Shown one piece after another: positions 46,711-47,669 of a DNA stretch of 47,669 nucleotides. The stretch spans positions 1-47,669 of the forward strand of contig DAINRM010000004.1 of the NCBI GenBank assembly GCA_036741875.1. Reading direction: 5' to 3'. The position numbers were made by a program, and so were the translations under genes. The DNA comes from HRBIN35 sp036741875 (GTDB taxonomy: Bacteria > Patescibacteriota > Minisyncoccia > UBA6257 > HR35). Each line of letters starts with the position of its first letter. The first letter of the stretch is position 1. A model generated the notes under the pieces. It was not told the DNA's origin. It saw only the letters and a program-made list of their open reading frames with translations, and made no database searches.

Positions 46711-47669
46711 AATAAAAGCCTTGATTTCTTTTTATCTAAATAAAAACTTAGTGATCATTTTCATTTTCATTTTAATTTTTAACAATTTTAATTTTATACA
46801 AGAATCAAAAGCAGCATTAGATCAAAATGAATTAGAATATCATATTGATGTTGGACCTATAGCTGGAACAGCCACTGCCAATTATGTTTATGTTGCCTTT
46901 TTTAATCCTTCTGGATCTGGTAGAACTGCTTTAATTAAAAGAATTGCTATAAGAGCTGATGCTAATGGTACGGGAAACTATGTTAATTTGACCTTAAGAA
47001 GAATAACAGCAGCTTCTGGGGGGACATTGATTTCTGGAGCTAATATTCCAAAGAAAAACAGTAATTCAGTTAATTCTGTAATTGAAATTCGTTATGCTGG
47101 CCCAACTGTAACTTTCGCTGGAACAACAAATTCAAGAATTTTAGGTCAACCAATGCCAGGAGCAGCAGGCCACTTTTATTCTGTAAGAGACATAACCTTT
47201 GGTCCAAATGATGAAAAATTAGTTATTCAACCAGGAGAAGGTGTAGCTTTATATCAGGAAGCAGCCGGAACAACTGCACATATTATTAGAATTTATTTTG
47301 AATGGGAAGAAGTAACTACCCCCCCAACAGCTCAAAATGAATTTTTATTTGCTTTCCCTAGAGTAGAAAATGCCGGAGCAGCAAATTATGTTTATAATTC
47401 CTTCTTTAATCCAGCAGGATCTGGGAAAGTAGCCATCGTAAAAAGAATTTGGTTTGGAGCAGAAACTTGTGATACAACAGCAGTTTATACTAATAATATT
47501 GTCATCAGAAGAATTTCAGCTGCTTCAGGTGGTACAGCTATTTCAGCAGCAGATGTTCCTAAAAAACATACAGGAAGTTCTAATTCGGCTATGGATTTTA
47601 GACATACTGGCGTGACCGTAACAATGGTTAGAGGAACCGATGCAAGACTTGCTATTGTAACTCCATGTG
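46691..47669 (+). CDS. Large exported protein with tandem β-domains, 3'-truncated by window edge
   Basis: The frame from ATG 46691 is open to the end of the window (326 codons visible). A signal anchor (residues ~19-36, KNLVIIFIFILIFNNF) precedes an outer region of at least two homologous domains of about 170 residues. The first starts near residue 46 (NELEYHIDVGP; ANYVYVAFFNPSGSGRTALI; RRITAASGGTLISGANIPKK). The second starts near 216 (NEFLFAFPRVE; ANYVYNSFFNPAGSGKVAIV; RRISAASGGTAISAADVPKK). The sequence is β-rich with Gly/Ala/Thr, like surface-layer or appendage proteins. GC content is higher than in neighbours. It overlaps the preceding surface gene by 20 nt, so both are probably made together. 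Confidence 0.75.
   Translation, partial: MKRLPNKIKALISFYLNKNLVIIFIFILIFNNFNFIQESKAALDQNELEYHIDVGPIAGTATANYVYVAFFNPSGSGRTALIKRIAIRADANGTGNYVNLTLRRITAASGGTLISGANIPKKNSNSVNSVIEIRYAGPTVTFAGTTNSRILGQPMPGAAGHFYSVRDITFGPNDEKLVIQPGEGVALYQEAAGTTAHIIRIYFEWEEVTTPPTAQNEFLFAFPRVENAGAANYVYNSFFNPAGSGKVAIVKRIWFGAETCDTTAVYTNNIVIRRISAASGGTAISAADVPKKHTGSSNSAMDFRHTGVTVTMVRGTDARLAIVTPC

Noticed and set aside
1..47669. CRISPR array or cas genes
   Set aside because: No regularly spaced direct repeats with unique spacers are visible, and no gene has Cas motifs.

Overview
The window looks like a piece of a very AT-rich bacterial chromosome, most likely a member of the Candidate Phyla Radiation (Patescibacteria, Parcubacteria-like). 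This is an inference from the strong A/T bias, densely packed short or overlapping genes, reduced ATP synthase subunits, and secreted proteins such as a DUF5667 protein and several conserved families I associate with CPR genomes. The code is standard: TGA is used as a stop throughout. Many genes lack a Shine-Dalgarno sequence, and a TATAAT box lies only 6-8 nt before the ATG, which points to frequent leaderless transcription. One 100-N scaffold gap (45682-45781) interrupts a surface-protein gene.

Layout. 1-4237: end of a type I restriction operon (5'-truncated hsdS, hsdR, a YgjP-like metallopeptidase). 4255-6425: a VKOR-type disulfide-forming membrane protein and an unrecognised gene. 6555-11293: PEP synthase carrying a 412-residue LAGLIDADG intein exactly at its phospho-histidine motif, then enolase. 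11335-17186: a decayed DoxX gene, two membrane or secreted proteins, glmS, an MGMT-TsaC fusion, a DUF72 protein and tRNA-Val(CAC). 17237-23007: the complete F1Fo ATP synthase operon, atpBEFHAGDC. 23195-30357: two envelope proteins and then a copper-handling island (CPLC membrane protein, helical EEH protein, CopB-type ATPase, CsoR-like repressor, Met-rich secreted protein, Cys-rich membrane-anchored protein, DUF411 protein). Its ATPase promoter holds a CsoR-like palindrome between the -35 and -10 boxes. 30421-34735: a decaying accessory zone with a solo DUF6922-type antitoxin-like gene and a deleted AbiEii toxin, a SIMPL protein, a macro-domain protein plus a fragment of a second copy, a DUF5667 protein, an EamA remnant and a broken small membrane gene. 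34728-45221: housekeeping and transport genes (sfsA, UlaG-like MBL hydrolase, BT1 and MFS transporters, EncFtn-like ferritin, cmk-like kinase, GNAT, tRNA-Met(CAT), DoxX, NDH-2, mutM, truB-acylphosphatase fusion, transketolase N-half). 45256-47669: two large surface proteins, the second running off the end with tandem domains.

How the genes work together. PEP synthase and enolase form a gluconeogenic or glycolytic unit. VKOR would supply disulfides to the cysteine-rich exported proteins. The copper island appears to be a regulated detoxification or metal-handling module in which several conserved proteins have no known function. Superimposed on this are three families of short repeats: a 47-bp palindrome (three copies), a hairpin with core ACGTMCGACAT placed at gene 3' ends (three copies), and GC-richer CGGATAA-type units that have entered reading frames (enolase, the DUF411 protein and others). 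Several truncated genes show ongoing genome erosion by internal deletion.
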